Assembly: GCA_937927975.1 (NCBI GenBank)
Contig: CALEZT010000087.1
Span: 1 to 10,064, forward strand
Direction: 5' to 3'
DNA: 10,064 nucleotides
Origin: an uncultured Phycisphaerales bacterium
GTDB lineage: Bacteria > Planctomycetota > Phycisphaerae > Sedimentisphaerales > Anaerobacaceae
Positions 1 to 7,048 of the stretch are shown piece by piece (position 1 is the first letter of the stretch; each line of letters opens with the position of its first letter). The notes below the pieces were generated by a model that was not told where the DNA came from, ran no database searches, and worked only from the letters and a program-made list of their open reading frames with translations. A program made the translations under genes and the position numbers.

Positions 1-663
1 GTCGCAGACCAGGTAGATCTGGTGCGGCGTGACCGCCTTGGCGACGTTGGCCACCTGGGTCATCATCTCTTCGTCGATGTGCAGTCGGCCGGCGGTGTCG
101 ATCACAACCACGTCCCGACCGTTTTCTTTCGCGTGCTTGACGCCGTCGCGGGCGACCTTGACCGCGTCCTTGGTGCTTTCGTCGGTATAGACCGGGATGG
201 CGAGCTGTTCGCCCAGGATGCGGAGCTGTTCGATGGCCGCGGGTCTCTGGAGGTCGTCGGCGACCAGCAGGGGGTTGCGGCCCTTGGAGACGAGGTACTT
301 GCCCAGCTTGGCGGCGGTGGTCGTCTTGCCGCAGCCCTGGAGGCCCGCCAGCAGGATGATCGTCGGTCCCGGCGAGACGAAGTAGATCCGCGTGTCCACC
401 GGCCCCATGAGCCGGATCAGCTCGTCGTGGACGATCTTGACCATCATCTGGCCGGGATGGAGGCTCTTGATCACCTCGGCGCCGATGGCCTTGTCGCGGA
501 CGTCCTTGCAGAACTGCTTGACGACGTTGTAGTTCACGTCGGCTTCGAGCAGCGCCTTGCGGACGTCGTTCATGGCGTCGGAGACGTTGGCCTCGGTAAT
601 CCGACCTCGACCGGAAAGCGACCGGAAGACCGAACTGAATTTTTCCGTCAATGACTCGAACAC
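1..663 (-). CDS. ffh: Signal recognition particle GTPase Ffh (SRP54), N-terminal part, runs off the left edge
   Basis: Reverse-strand reading from a GTG at 663 gives 221 residues starting VFESLTEKFS, the normal beginning of bacterial Ffh. Residues 1-90 look like the helical N domain. The GTPase domain follows: P-loop GLQGCGKTTT at 107-116, the DLQRPAA element at 137-143, and DTAGR at 189-193. The TKLD nucleotide motif and the methionine-rich M domain that binds 4.5S RNA and signal peptides would lie beyond the edge; the family is usually about 450 residues. Known role: Ffh binds signal peptides at the ribosome and delivers them to FtsY and the Sec translocon at the membrane. The GTG start is chosen because it matches the family N-terminus and has a GAGAGG-like ribosome site just upstream. 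Oddity: cysteine within the P-loop (GCGKT) where serine or alanine is common. Identification is very secure. Confidence 0.97.
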   Translation of the reverse strand, partial: MFESLTEKFSSVFRSLSGRGRITEANVSDAMNDVRKALLEADVNYNVVKQFCKDVRDKAIGAEVIKSLHPGQMMVKIVHDELIRLMGPVDTRIYFVSPGPTIILLAGLQGCGKTTTAAKLGKYLVSKGRNPLLVADDLQRPAAIEQLRILGEQLAIPVYTDESTKDAVKVARDGVKHAKENGRDVVVIDTAGRLHIDEEMMTQVANVAKAVTPHQIYLVCD

Positions 664-740
664 AGGAAGCCTCTCGAGTTTCCTTCTGGTAAATGGGGCA
701 ATCCGCCGGGATGATACGACGGCGCACCCATAGACGCTTC

Positions 741-768
741 ATTATAGCGGAGGCAGGGGGTTTTGCAA
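741..768 (-). promoter_or_regulatory. Sigma-70-type promoter for ffh
   Basis: On the reverse strand there is TTGCAA (763-768), a 16-base spacer, and a perfect TATAAT (741-746). Transcription would start near 735, giving a leader of about 70 bases before the ffh GTG at 663. Position and quality make it the natural ffh promoter; start-site mapping is not available. Confidence 0.75.
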
Positions 769-829
769 GACCGGCTCCGAGGAAACTTTTCGACCGGGCG
801 TTGCGGCGTTGCGGACCCCAACAAGGCCC

Positions 830-858
830 TTGACCGGACGGGGGTTCGATTGCATGAT
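830..858 (+). promoter_or_regulatory. Possible promoter for the 966-2402 gene
   Basis: TTGACC (830-835), 17-base spacer, CATGAT (853-858) on the plus strand, about 100 bases before the ATG at 966. The -35 is good (5/6) and the -10 only fair (4/6), so this is a candidate. The gap 664-965 otherwise contains the ffh promoter on the other strand and no supportable gene. Confidence 0.35.
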
Positions 859-965
859 AGAGGGAGTGTTCCCCGTCGGTGGAGGGATCTGTGGATGGGT
901 GACGAGGTCGCCGGGCCGGGATGGTCGGTTTCGGCGGGGAATGAGGTTTTCTCCGGAGGCAAGTC

Positions 966-2402
966 ATGAGATCAGGGGAGGGAATCGTCGCTATTGCCGG
1001 TATTCTCCTGGCTGGGGCTCTTGCCAGGGGCTTGGAATACGACCTGGTGATCCTGGGTCCCGATGCGGTCTGCGTGGCTGTTTCCGAGGGGAGGCAGGCG
1101 GGTTGTGTGGAAACGACAGACGCCAATGGCGAGCGGCTTCAACGCGCTGCCATCTGGCGGGACCCCTCGCGCGAGAGGGTGGACCTGCACCCCAAAGGGT
1201 ATCTGTCGTCGCAGGTTTGGGATGCGTCCGGCGGGCATCAGGTCGGAATCGGCGACAACCGCGCGTTGCTCTGGTCGAGCACCGCTCAGAGCGCGGTCGA
1301 TCTGAATCCCGTCGGTTGTGAGTATTCCTGCGCCTATGGCGTCTGGAACCACCAGCAGGTGGGGTTCGGCATGTCGGAATCCGCTGGCGAACGCGCTCTG
1401 CTCTGGACGGGCACTCCCGAGAGCGTGGTGGACCTGCATCCGGCGGGTTTCGCAACGTCGCGGGCGGGGGGCGTCTGGAACGGCTTTCAGGTGGGCTACG
1501 GCGTCCCCCTGGGCGGCGGTGAGACCGATTGGCGGGCCTTGCTGTGGTTCGGGACCGCTGACAGCGTCGTCAATCTGCACCCGCCGGGTTGCCGATGGTC
1601 GTACGCTTGCGACGCTTGGGGGATCTGGCAGGTGGGAGCGGGCGTCCCCTTTGGCGGGGAGGGCATGCGGGCCTTGCTCTGGTCCGGCGCCGCCGACAGC
1701 GTGGTGGACCTGCACCCGCGAGGGTATCGCTGGTCGTACGCCGTGCGGTGCTGGGGAGATCGGCAGGTGGGGGTGGGAGACGATCGCGCTCTTCTGTGGT
1801 CGGGTTCTTCACAGAGTGTGGTGGACCTGCACCGGTTCGTGCCCGCAGAGTACCCCTGGTCGGGGGCCTTTGGGATCGATTCCACCGGGCGGGTCGCAGG
1901 ATACGTCGCAAACGACTCGGGCCGATACGCCGCGGTATGGGTTCCGCGAGTGACGCCGGTCTACAGATGCCGATCGCTGGGGCACGCGGGGCATCTGTAC
2001 ACGATCCTGGGAGGGGAGGTGGAGAGCCTGCTGATGGACCCGAACGGCGCCTGGGTCTTCGACGGGATCTTCTGCCACGTGCCGCCGGACAGTCTCGATC
2101 CGAACGCCATGCCGGTCTATCGATTCAAGGCCCGCGACAACCCGGCCCGCTTCTACACGATCGACCGAGCCGAGCGGGACCAGTTCTTCAAAGACCGCCG
2201 CGACACGTGGACCTACGAGGGGATTGCGTTTTACGCCTATCGTCCGACTCGTCGGCCTGCCTCTTCTGTCGCGGTGCATCGCTTCCGATCCGATTCGGAA
2301 ATCTGCTATCTCTACACTCGCGACGAACGCGAGCGCGCCCAACTCTCAGAGCCGAATTCCGGCTGGACTTACGAAGGGGTCGCCTGGTACGTCTGTGAGT
2401 GA
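966..2402 (+). CDS. Secreted protein with seven propeller-like (HAF-type) repeats and three DUF5648-like repeats
   Basis: 478 residues. The ATG has a good ribosome site (GGAGG at 955-959, 6-base spacing) and begins a signal peptide (hydrophobic residues 7-20, possible cleavage after ALA at 20), so the product is probably exported. Residues 33-327 hold seven copies of a two-part repeat: a QVGxG strand (Q44, Q92, Q131, Q175, Q222, Q267, degenerate at R309) followed by a RALLW...SVVDLHP strand (61, 99, 143, 190, 235, 274, short form at 321). Spacing is 38-47 residues, consistent with a seven-bladed beta-propeller and resembling the HAF extracellular repeat family. Residues 332-373, 384-425 and 437-478 are three 42-residue units with YRF...FYT...WTYEGIAFY signatures, as in DUF5648 domains. 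No catalytic residues are evident; a binding or surface role is inference. It diverges from ffh and stops 64 bases from the convergent membrane gene, with no clear terminator between. Confidence 0.85.
   Translation: MRSGEGIVAIAGILLAGALARGLEYDLVILGPDAVCVAVSEGRQAGCVETTDANGERLQRAAIWRDPSRERVDLHPKGYLSSQVWDASGGHQVGIGDNRALLWSSTAQSAVDLNPVGCEYSCAYGVWNHQQVGFGMSESAGERALLWTGTPESVVDLHPAGFATSRAGGVWNGFQVGYGVPLGGGETDWRALLWFGTADSVVNLHPPGCRWSYACDAWGIWQVGAGVPFGGEGMRALLWSGAADSVVDLHPRGYRWSYAVRCWGDRQVGVGDDRALLWSGSSQSVVDLHRFVPAEYPWSGAFGIDSTGRVAGYVANDSGRYAAVWVPRVTPVYRCRSLGHAGHLYTILGGEVESLLMDPNGAWVFDGIFCHVPPDSLDPNAMPVYRFKARDNPARFYTIDRAERDQFFKDRRDTWTYEGIAFYAYRPTRRPASSVAVHRFRSDSEICYLYTRDERERAQLSEPNSGWTYEGVAWYVCE
1095..1946 (+). 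repeat. Seven tandem coding repeats (about 38-47 codons each)
   Basis: The propeller units are partly conserved at DNA level: the 15-base string GTGGTGGACCTGCAC recurs at 1701-1715 and 1818-1832, with a one-base variant around 1425-1439. The central units are more alike than the first and last, suggesting internal duplication from the middle of the array with degenerate edge copies. Confidence 0.75.
1959..2399 (+). repeat. Three 42-codon DUF5648-like repeats
   Basis: Units at 1959-2084, 2115-2240 and 2274-2399 each encode exactly 42 residues. Each has an aromatic or Val-His-Arg-Phe-type opening, a central YT (HLYT, RFYT, YLYT) and a W-x-(Y/F)-(E/D)-G-(I/V) ending. Copies 2 and 3 keep the WTYEG motif exactly; copy 1 has WVFDG and is the most diverged. 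The linkers between units are 10-11 residues. Confidence 0.75.
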
Positions 2403-2466
2403 GAAGGCGTGGCCCTTTGCTCTGCCGTCGGGCATCAAAAACCAGCCATCGCCAATCAACGACGCC

Positions 2467-3150
2467 TCACACGCTCCAGTCCTGGGAGGTCTTGATGAGT
2501 CGGTGTTGCATGAAGATGCCGACGGCCATGGGCGCCAGGATCATCGCCGGGAGGAACCACTGGTGCTCGAAGACGAGCGTTTCGAGTTTCTGGCGATTGA
2601 TCATGTAGCCGTACATGACGGCCAGGAGTCCGACCGTCATGAGGGTGCTGCCGCCCAGGCTGGTGAAGAGGATCACCGCGATCTTGAAGACGATGAACGA
2701 GATCATGCCGCCGGCGATCAGGCCGACCAGGCCGCCGGCCCAGACGTACTCCTGGGGCAATCCGACCGCCAGCCACACGCCGGCAGTGAGAATGCCGCCG
2801 GAAGCGGCCCCCAGCGCCGTCACGCCCCAGCGCATCAGGGGAATCGAGAAGATGGCGAAGACCAGCACCGAGAACGTGGCCAGCCAGACCACGTTGCCTG
2901 TGACGAGCCGGTCGTTGATCCAGACGCCGACGCCCAGGCCGATCAGTCCGAAGCAGATCGTCACGAGGATCTTGAAGATCCGCCAGCCGTAGAACAGGCA
3001 GACGACGCCGAACGAGATGAACGTCAGCGCCTCGACCAGGTCCAGCTTGCTGACGTGGTTCCAGAGGACCTTCAAGGGAACGATGTTCTTGTCCGCGGAC
3101 TGCTGTGTCGCCACGAGGACCGTTTGCAGAATCTCCGTCAATCCGTTCAT
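2467..3150 (-). CDS. Polytopic membrane protein, DUF4203/TMEM198-like, function unknown
   Basis: 227 residues from ATG at 3150, with AGGAG six bases upstream. After a soluble N-terminus of about 35 residues come roughly seven hydrophobic segments (about 37-55, 60-78, 86-104, 108-130, 135-155, 156-179, 198-214). Many are glycine-rich and repeat a pattern of an arginine or lysine at the membrane edge followed by G-x3-G-type helices (for example GWRIFK at 55-60). This resembles the DUF4203/TMEM198 class of membrane proteins, but I cannot confirm family membership by eye. No enzyme motif, metal site or transporter signature is visible. It is the second gene of a minus-strand pair, 79 bases after the other membrane gene, and probably co-transcribed with it. 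A joint role in the inner membrane is inference. Confidence 0.8.
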   Translation of the reverse strand: MNGLTEILQTVLVATQQSADKNIVPLKVLWNHVSKLDLVEALTFISFGVVCLFYGWRIFKILVTICFGLIGLGVGVWINDRLVTGNVVWLATFSVLVFAIFSIPLMRWGVTALGAASGGILTAGVWLAVGLPQEYVWAGGLVGLIAGGMISFIVFKIAVILFTSLGGSTLMTVGLLAVMYGYMINRQKLETLVFEHQWFLPAMILAPMAVGIFMQHRLIKTSQDWSV

Positions 3151-3174
3151 ACCATGCTCCTGGGTCTCTGCAAC

Positions 3175-3188
3175 GAGGAGACCTCCTC
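3175..3188. repeat. Inverted repeat upstream of the 227-residue membrane gene
   Basis: GAGGAG-AC-CTCCTC is an interrupted palindrome in the 79-base gap between the two membrane genes, about 15 bases upstream (on the minus strand) of the ribosome site of the second gene. The CTCCTC arm is also complementary to that Shine-Dalgarno region. It may be an operator, an RNA element or coincidence. Confidence 0.4.
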
Positions 3189-3229
3189 CAAAATGTCACT
3201 GTAATTCCGTGGCAACATCATCGTGCATT

Positions 3230-4036
3230 TCACCGGTTGCGCCAATCCTCTTTCGATCTTTCCCTGCGCGAGCGGGATTTCGATCCACCCTCCCGATCCC
3301 TGCCCGACGGAGGGCACAGAAGCAATTGCTCCAGCGTGCCGAACGCGCCCATGCCCAGCAGCGCCAGGCCATAGAACGCCCCTTGCTGCTCCATCCGGGC
3401 CACCGGGGTCGAGCCCTTGTAGACCAGCAGCAGCGTCAGGCCCGCGAAAACCAATCCCGATCCGACCAGCGAGCATGTCAGCGCGCCGGCCATGCGAGGC
3501 ACAAGCAGGGCCCCGATCAGCAGTCCCACGCCCACACCGGCCAGGGCGGCCAGATCGGCCGGGACCCATCGACGGGCGATCGCCCGGTCCAGGACGTCCA
3601 CGACATCCAGGACATAGGCTTGGACTACGTCCAGGCTTTCCTGGACGGTGAATCTCGTCTCCGTTTGTCGGAGCGTCTGGCTGCTGATTAGCAGGCCGTG
3701 CTGCTGAAACAGTTGGCTCCTGGCCTGAACGCCGAACCCCACGGAGACTCCCAGCAAGGCCAATACGACCGCCACAAACAGCCTGGGCGCTCCGGCGGCG
3801 AACGCCGCGATCCCGCCGGCGGTCAGGGCTGCGATGAGGAGGTTCTGTCCGCCGACGAAGAACATGGCCAGGCCGCCGGTCAGGGCCCCGGCCAAGCCTG
3901 GGATCAAACGCCTGCGGCACATGCCCGCCAGCCAGGTGACCAGTCCCAATCCGGTCAGAGTCAACCCCGGCAGCACCAGCACCGCTGGACTGAACCGACT
4001 CGCCACCTGCTCGAAGCTCTTAAGAATCTCGACCAT
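3230..4036 (-). CDS. Polytopic membrane protein of unknown function with central soluble loop and basic tail
   Basis: 268 residues from ATG at 4036. An in-frame stop codon directly precedes this ATG, so no earlier start is possible; the ribosome site is weak. About seven hydrophobic segments are visible: 18-38, 44-62, 65-81 and 85-103, then a hydrophilic loop at 104-158, then 159-181, 184-206 and 218-236. The last 30 residues are strongly charged and basic (RDREGGSKSRSRRERSK region) and likely cytoplasmic. No recognisable catalytic or transport motif. It is the first gene of a minus-strand pair with the 227-residue membrane protein; both are glycine-rich polytopic proteins and may act together (inference from adjacency). 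I do not recognise the family. Confidence 0.8.
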   Translation of the reverse strand: MVEILKSFEQVASRFSPAVLVLPGLTLTGLGLVTWLAGMCRRRLIPGLAGALTGGLAMFFVGGQNLLIAALTAGGIAAFAAGAPRLFVAVVLALLGVSVGFGVQARSQLFQQHGLLISSQTLRQTETRFTVQESLDVVQAYVLDVVDVLDRAIARRWVPADLAALAGVGVGLLIGALLVPRMAGALTCSLVGSGLVFAGLTLLLVYKGSTPVARMEQQGAFYGLALLGMGAFGTLEQLLLCPPSGRDREGGSKSRSRRERSKEDWRNR

Positions 4037-4059
4037 TCAACCACTGCCATAGCCTGCTA

Positions 4060-4243
4060 ACCAACCGGGCGGACATTCCCCACCCGGATTCACAGTCTGT
4101 TTATCGGCCCCTGTGGTCTCTTTTCGTTAGGGAGCGTTCCGTCTGAAAGGCAGAATTGCGCCGTCGTCACAGCGCAGAGGAGGACTTCGCGAGGAAACCG
4201 GCCTGGATCACAGGACCGAGCGAAAGCCCGCCAAAGGGAGGAA
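4060..4243. other. Gap downstream of tRNA-Leu, no gene seen
   Basis: Between the membrane-protein start (4036) and the tRNA 3' end there is no convincing gene and no clear intrinsic terminator: short hairpins such as CCTG-gatca-CAGG lack a T-run. It should contain the tRNA 3' trailer and the promoter of the 4036-3230 gene, which I could not place. Confidence 0.5.
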
Positions 4244-4327
4244 TGCGGATGATAGGAATCGAACCTACACGGCCTTAAGGCCACAGGCACCTGAAGCCTG
4301 CGCGTCTGCCAGTTCCGCCACATCCGC
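4244..4327 (-). tRNA. tRNA-Leu(CAG)
   Basis: The reverse strand folds as a class II tRNA. The acceptor stem GCGGATG pairs with CATCCGC, the discriminator is A73, and CCA is not encoded. The D-arm region begins GCGG, the anticodon stem is CAGGC/GCCTG with loop TTCAGGT (anticodon CAG, reads CUG), the long variable arm is GGCC-TTAA-GGCC, and the T arm is GTAGG-TTCGATT-CCTAT. The layout matches E. coli tRNA-Leu(CAG) closely. CUG is a heavily used leucine codon in this GC-rich sequence. Confidence 0.97.
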
Positions 4328-4340
4328 GAGAACTCAGAGC

Positions 4341-4369
4341 ATTATCGACAGAACGTCTCTTGGCGTCAA
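4341..4369 (-). promoter_or_regulatory. Promoter of tRNA-Leu
   Basis: Reverse strand TTGACG (4364-4369), exactly 17 bases, GATAAT (4341-4346). The -10 lies 13 bases before the tRNA 5' end at 4327, so transcription would start within a few bases of the mature end. A near-consensus sigma-70 promoter. Confidence 0.8.
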
Positions 4370-4472
4370 GCGTTTTTTTGGCAGAGAATTCCTGGGTACT
4401 GCCTGTGGCATGTTCTGCACGCCTGCGAACGCGCAGCTTCTGCCCTTTGCGAGGGCTGGAAAGCCAGAGAGA

Positions 4473-4492
4473 GCAAGACCTCGGAGTCTTGC
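4473..4492. repeat. Perfect 7-bp inverted repeat in the leader of the beta-helix gene
   Basis: GCAAGAC (4473-4479), 6-base loop, GTCTTGC (4486-4492). No T-run follows, so it is not an ordinary terminator. It lies in the 4370-4766 gap, which otherwise holds only the tRNA promoter edge and the leader of the downstream gene; no supportable gene is seen there. Confidence 0.4.
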
Positions 4493-4707
4493 CTGGAGCG
4501 TCCCTGAACTTGCTCTCGGGCGGCTGCGTACCAGTGAACAAGCCGTGCGGCAGGCCATGCGACGCATCGTGCCGCGGCGAATTTGGAACGCGGGTGTGCA
4601 AGCCGGACTCCTTTTCATCGCCGGCGCTGGAGAATCACGCTGTTCTCATCCAATGAAGCTCCTTCCGACAGGACGCACTGTACGGGAGCCTTCTCTCACG
4701 GAACGAG

Positions 4708-4753
4708 TTTGTCGGAGGCGGGGCCAAGGTCCCTCTCGACAAATCGACTTTTT
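4708..4753 (+). promoter_or_regulatory. Stem-loop with T5 tract directly upstream of the beta-helix gene (possible attenuator)
   Basis: TTTGTCG (4708-4714) pairs perfectly with CGACAAA (4737-4743). The intervening bases can form a second small GC-rich stem (GGGGC/GTCCC with one wobble). Five bases later a TTTTT run (4749-4753) ends just before the ribosome site GAAGGGA (4754-4760) of the gene starting at 4767. It could be a weak intrinsic terminator (attenuator) or a 5' stabilising stem; the spacer before the T-run weakens the terminator reading. Confidence 0.4.
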
Positions 4754-4766
4754 GAAGGGATGGAAG

Positions 4767-6704
4767 ATGAACGTGCCAAGAGCTTTGATTTGTGCACTGT
4801 TGCCGGCGGTCCTGTGGACCTCCGCGCAAGCTGCGAGCATTTCGTGGATCGGGGGCACGACGCCGCCGGCTCAGTGGACCCTCAGTCCTGCCAATCCAGG
4901 GCCTTCGAGCACCATCCAGTTCACAGGGCCCACAGGGGTCTACTCCAACTCCTGCATGGCCCAAGGTGATTTGGGAGGTACGCCGCAACTGTCGATCGAT
5001 CCGGTGGCGAAGGTGATTCTGATCTGGTTCCAGGGGCCGGCGCCGGAGGTGTGCCCCAAGATCTACATGCCTGTGTGCGGGCTGGAAGGCGAGTTCGGGC
5101 CTTTGGCTTCGGGCGAGTGGATCTTCGCGAGCTTGTCGAAGACGCTGGACTTGAACATCGCATTCACCGTCTCAGGCCCCGCTGTCGCAAAGACGTATCG
5201 CGTTGACCGCGACGCCCCTGGGCCGGTGCGTGACGGATCGAACTGGACCCGTGCATTTCTGACCCTCCAGGACGCCTTGGCGGTCGCCGGAGAAGGCGAC
5301 GAGATCTGGGTGGCTGCGGGGGTCTACAAACCCGATCAGGGCGGTGATGCGGCGTCAGGGGACCGTCTGGCCACGTTCCGGCTCCTTGAAGGCGTGGCGA
5401 TTCGTGGCGGCTTCGCCGGCTACGGTCATGCGAACCCCGACACGAGGGATTTCGCCTTGCACGAGACCATCCTGGACGGGGATCTCCAAGACAACGATCT
5501 GTGGGGCCTCTTGAACGTGGACGACAACAGTTACCACGTGGTGACCGGCCCGGCGGGCGAGCCCCCGGCCCTCCTGGACGGTATGACCATAACGGCCGGC
5601 TGGGCGGATGGAGCTTACCCAAATCATTACGGAGGCGGGCTTTACAATCCCGGCGGCAAGCTCGATATCCTCGACTGCACGTTCCGGGGCAACACGGGTG
5701 TCTGGGGCGGCGCCGTGATGAACCTGGGCGGCGAGGTCCGCATGGTCAACACGCAGTTGATCGGCAATCGCGCCTTGATGCTGGGCGGCGGACTCTACAA
5801 CTACAGCGGCGACGTGGCGATCCACAACGGTCGGATCGTCGGCAACAGCGCCGATTTCGCGGACACCGTCGGCGGGGCGGCCATCTACAACCTCGACGGC
5901 CTCCTGACGATCGTCAACAGCACCGTCGCCGACAACCGCGCCGCCGGCGGCAGGGCGATTTCCAGCTTCAGTTGGGGTCTGCCCCTGGCGACCGAGATCA
6001 GGGTCGCCAACAGCATTCTGTACAATGGGGGCAACGAGGTCTGGAGCAATCACGCCTCGGCGATTCAGGTGACGTACAGCGTCGTCCAGGGCGGCTGGTC
6101 CGGCACGGGCAATCTCAACGTCAATCCGCAGTTCGTTCTGCCGGGAAGTCGGGGCATCGAGGGCGAGTGGTTCGATGGCGACTACCGTCTCAAGAGCGGA
6201 TCGGCCGCGATTGACGCCGGCAGCAATGCCGCTCTCGTGCCCGACGTGCTCGACGTGGACCGCGACGACAACAGGGCCGAGCAACTCCCTCTGGACCTGG
6301 ACCGCAAGTCCCGGATCCAGGGGACCCGCGTCGATATGGGCGCTTATGAACGCAGCGGCGCGGTGGCGCCTCCGATGGACATGGACCTGACGGTCTGCAT
6401 CGGGGGCAACTGCATCAAGCTACTGCCCGATCCGAACGTTCCGCCTTCGGCCCATGCGTATATTGGCCACACGAACGTGGGGATCGAGCTGAACTTCAAG
6501 GGCAAGCTCTCGGTGACAGTGACGCCGACCTCGCCTGCCGGCGGGACCTGGACCGGATGGGTGGTTCCGGATGTCGTAGGACCCGGCGCCGTCACCGTCC
6601 AACTCTGGGTGCGGGTCGAAGATCTGGACATCTCGGCCCTTCCCGGCGGGGCGAAGAACGTGCAGGTCGCGGAGGTGAAGCTGTTCGTGGTGCCTGTCTT
6701 CTAG
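4767..6704 (+). CDS. Secreted parallel beta-helix protein with choice-of-anchor-Q-like region
   Basis: 645 residues. I chose ATG 4767 because it opens a classic signal peptide (MNVPRALICALL..., cleavage after AQA at 22) and has GAAGGGA six bases upstream; an in-frame ATG at 4653 would bury that signal. Residues 23-140 form a beta-rich domain with cysteines 63, 96 and 104. At 144-160 begins the motif YRVDRDAPGPVRDGSNW, followed by WTRAFLTLQDAL and the EIWVAAGVYKP start of a right-handed beta-helix. Residues 205-460 carry Asn/Gly-rich coils (GGGLYN, GGAVMN, GGGLYN, GGAAIYN). NVNPQF (451-456), then DYRLKSGSAAIDAGSN (472-487) and DMGAYE (523-528), are typical of choice-of-anchor-Q proteins. Residues 535-645 form a further beta-rich domain with C544/C549. 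Probably extracellular or surface; substrate unknown, and pectate-lyase-type catalysis cannot be claimed. No PEP-CTERM or LPXTG-type tail seen. Confidence 0.88.
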   Translation: MNVPRALICALLPAVLWTSAQAASISWIGGTTPPAQWTLSPANPGPSSTIQFTGPTGVYSNSCMAQGDLGGTPQLSIDPVAKVILIWFQGPAPEVCPKIYMPVCGLEGEFGPLASGEWIFASLSKTLDLNIAFTVSGPAVAKTYRVDRDAPGPVRDGSNWTRAFLTLQDALAVAGEGDEIWVAAGVYKPDQGGDAASGDRLATFRLLEGVAIRGGFAGYGHANPDTRDFALHETILDGDLQDNDLWGLLNVDDNSYHVVTGPAGEPPALLDGMTITAGWADGAYPNHYGGGLYNPGGKLDILDCTFRGNTGVWGGAVMNLGGEVRMVNTQLIGNRALMLGGGLYNYSGDVAIHNGRIVGNSADFADTVGGAAIYNLDGLLTIVNSTVADNRAAGGRAISSFSWGLPLATEIRVANSILYNGGNEVWSNHASAIQVTYSVVQGGWSGTGNLNVNPQFVLPGSRGIEGEWFDGDYRLKSGSAAIDAGSNAALVPDVLDVDRDDNRAEQLPLDLDRKSRIQGTRVDMGAYERSGAVAPPMDMDLTVCIGGNCIKLLPDPNVPPSAHAYIGHTNVGIELNFKGKLSVTVTPTSPAGGTWTGWVVPDVVGPGAVTVQLWVRVEDLDISALPGGAKNVQVAEVKLFVVPVF

Positions 6705-6731
6705 GGTGGGCGAATCGAAGAGGTTGACAAC

Positions 6732-6775
6732 GGGTCCGGCGGCGGTTTCGAGCCATAAGCCGGGCCCTTTTCTTT
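6732..6775 (+). terminator. Intrinsic terminator of the beta-helix gene
   Basis: GGGTCCGGC (6732-6740) pairs over 9 bp (one T-G wobble) with GCCGGGCCC (6759-6767), followed by TTTTCTTT (6768-6775). It begins 27 bases after the stop codon. The 18-base loop contains a further small GGC/GCC stem. Confidence 0.85.
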
Positions 6776-7048
6776 GGTCTGTCGGTGTTCGCGGAGGAAC
6801 GAGTGCTACTTCCGCCACTCGGGCTTGCGGACCATCAGCGGCGGCATCAACTGTGGAGGGCGGCGGTGACTGCCCGCCGGGAGGCAGGATCGATTGCTGG
6901 GATACCAGCGAATGGTGAACAGTTTGGTCTTCAGGAGGAACGCTTCTTTTCTCAGTCTGCTGAACATATGTATATCAGTCGATTTTATAAGGACTTATGG
7001 ACTATCACCCTCCTCCCTATCGGTCGAACGGGCGGGGTACTTTGGCCG
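6776..7048. other. Non-coding interval with three small hairpins and an AT-rich patch
   Basis: No convincing gene lies between the two terminators. Stem-loops occur at 6800-6821 (CGAGTG/CACTCG), 6870-6887 (CTGCC/GGCAG) and 6894-6911 (TTGCTGG-GATA-CCAGCGA, one wobble). They are followed by an AT-rich patch around 6961-6993 that stands out from the GC-rich surroundings. A short reading frame from ATG 6968 continues into the hisF terminator and shows no recognisable features. Confidence 0.5.

Noticed and set aside
1095..1946. CRISPR-like or satellite array suggested by recurring DNA strings
   Set aside because: The repeats are in frame, codon-periodic and diverged in the manner of protein repeats within one coding sequence.
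2224..3204. Long plus-strand frame of 326 residues (Asp/Gln/Arg-rich) opposite the membrane gene
   Set aside because: Composition is that of an antisense shadow of a GC-rich gene; the opposite strand encodes a protein with clear membrane helices and a good ribosome site.
4090..4323. Reverse-strand reading frame of 77 residues starting MWRNWQTRRLQV
   Set aside because: It is a translation through tRNA-Leu, a well-known false gene; the DNA is explained by the tRNA fold.
4244..4327. Possible selenocysteine tRNA reading of the anticodon loop (TCA)
   Set aside because: Shifting the loop by one base breaks the five-base anticodon stem CAGGC/GCCTG; length and arms fit tRNA-Leu(CAG).
4410..4766. 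Upstream in-frame extension of the beta-helix protein, including an ATG at 4653
   Set aside because: The signal peptide begins at 4767 with a good ribosome site; the extension is arginine-rich, lacks features and crosses a stem-loop.
6724..6729. Perfect TTGACA after the beta-helix stop codon
   Set aside because: No -10 at acceptable spacing; the downstream bases form the terminator stem.
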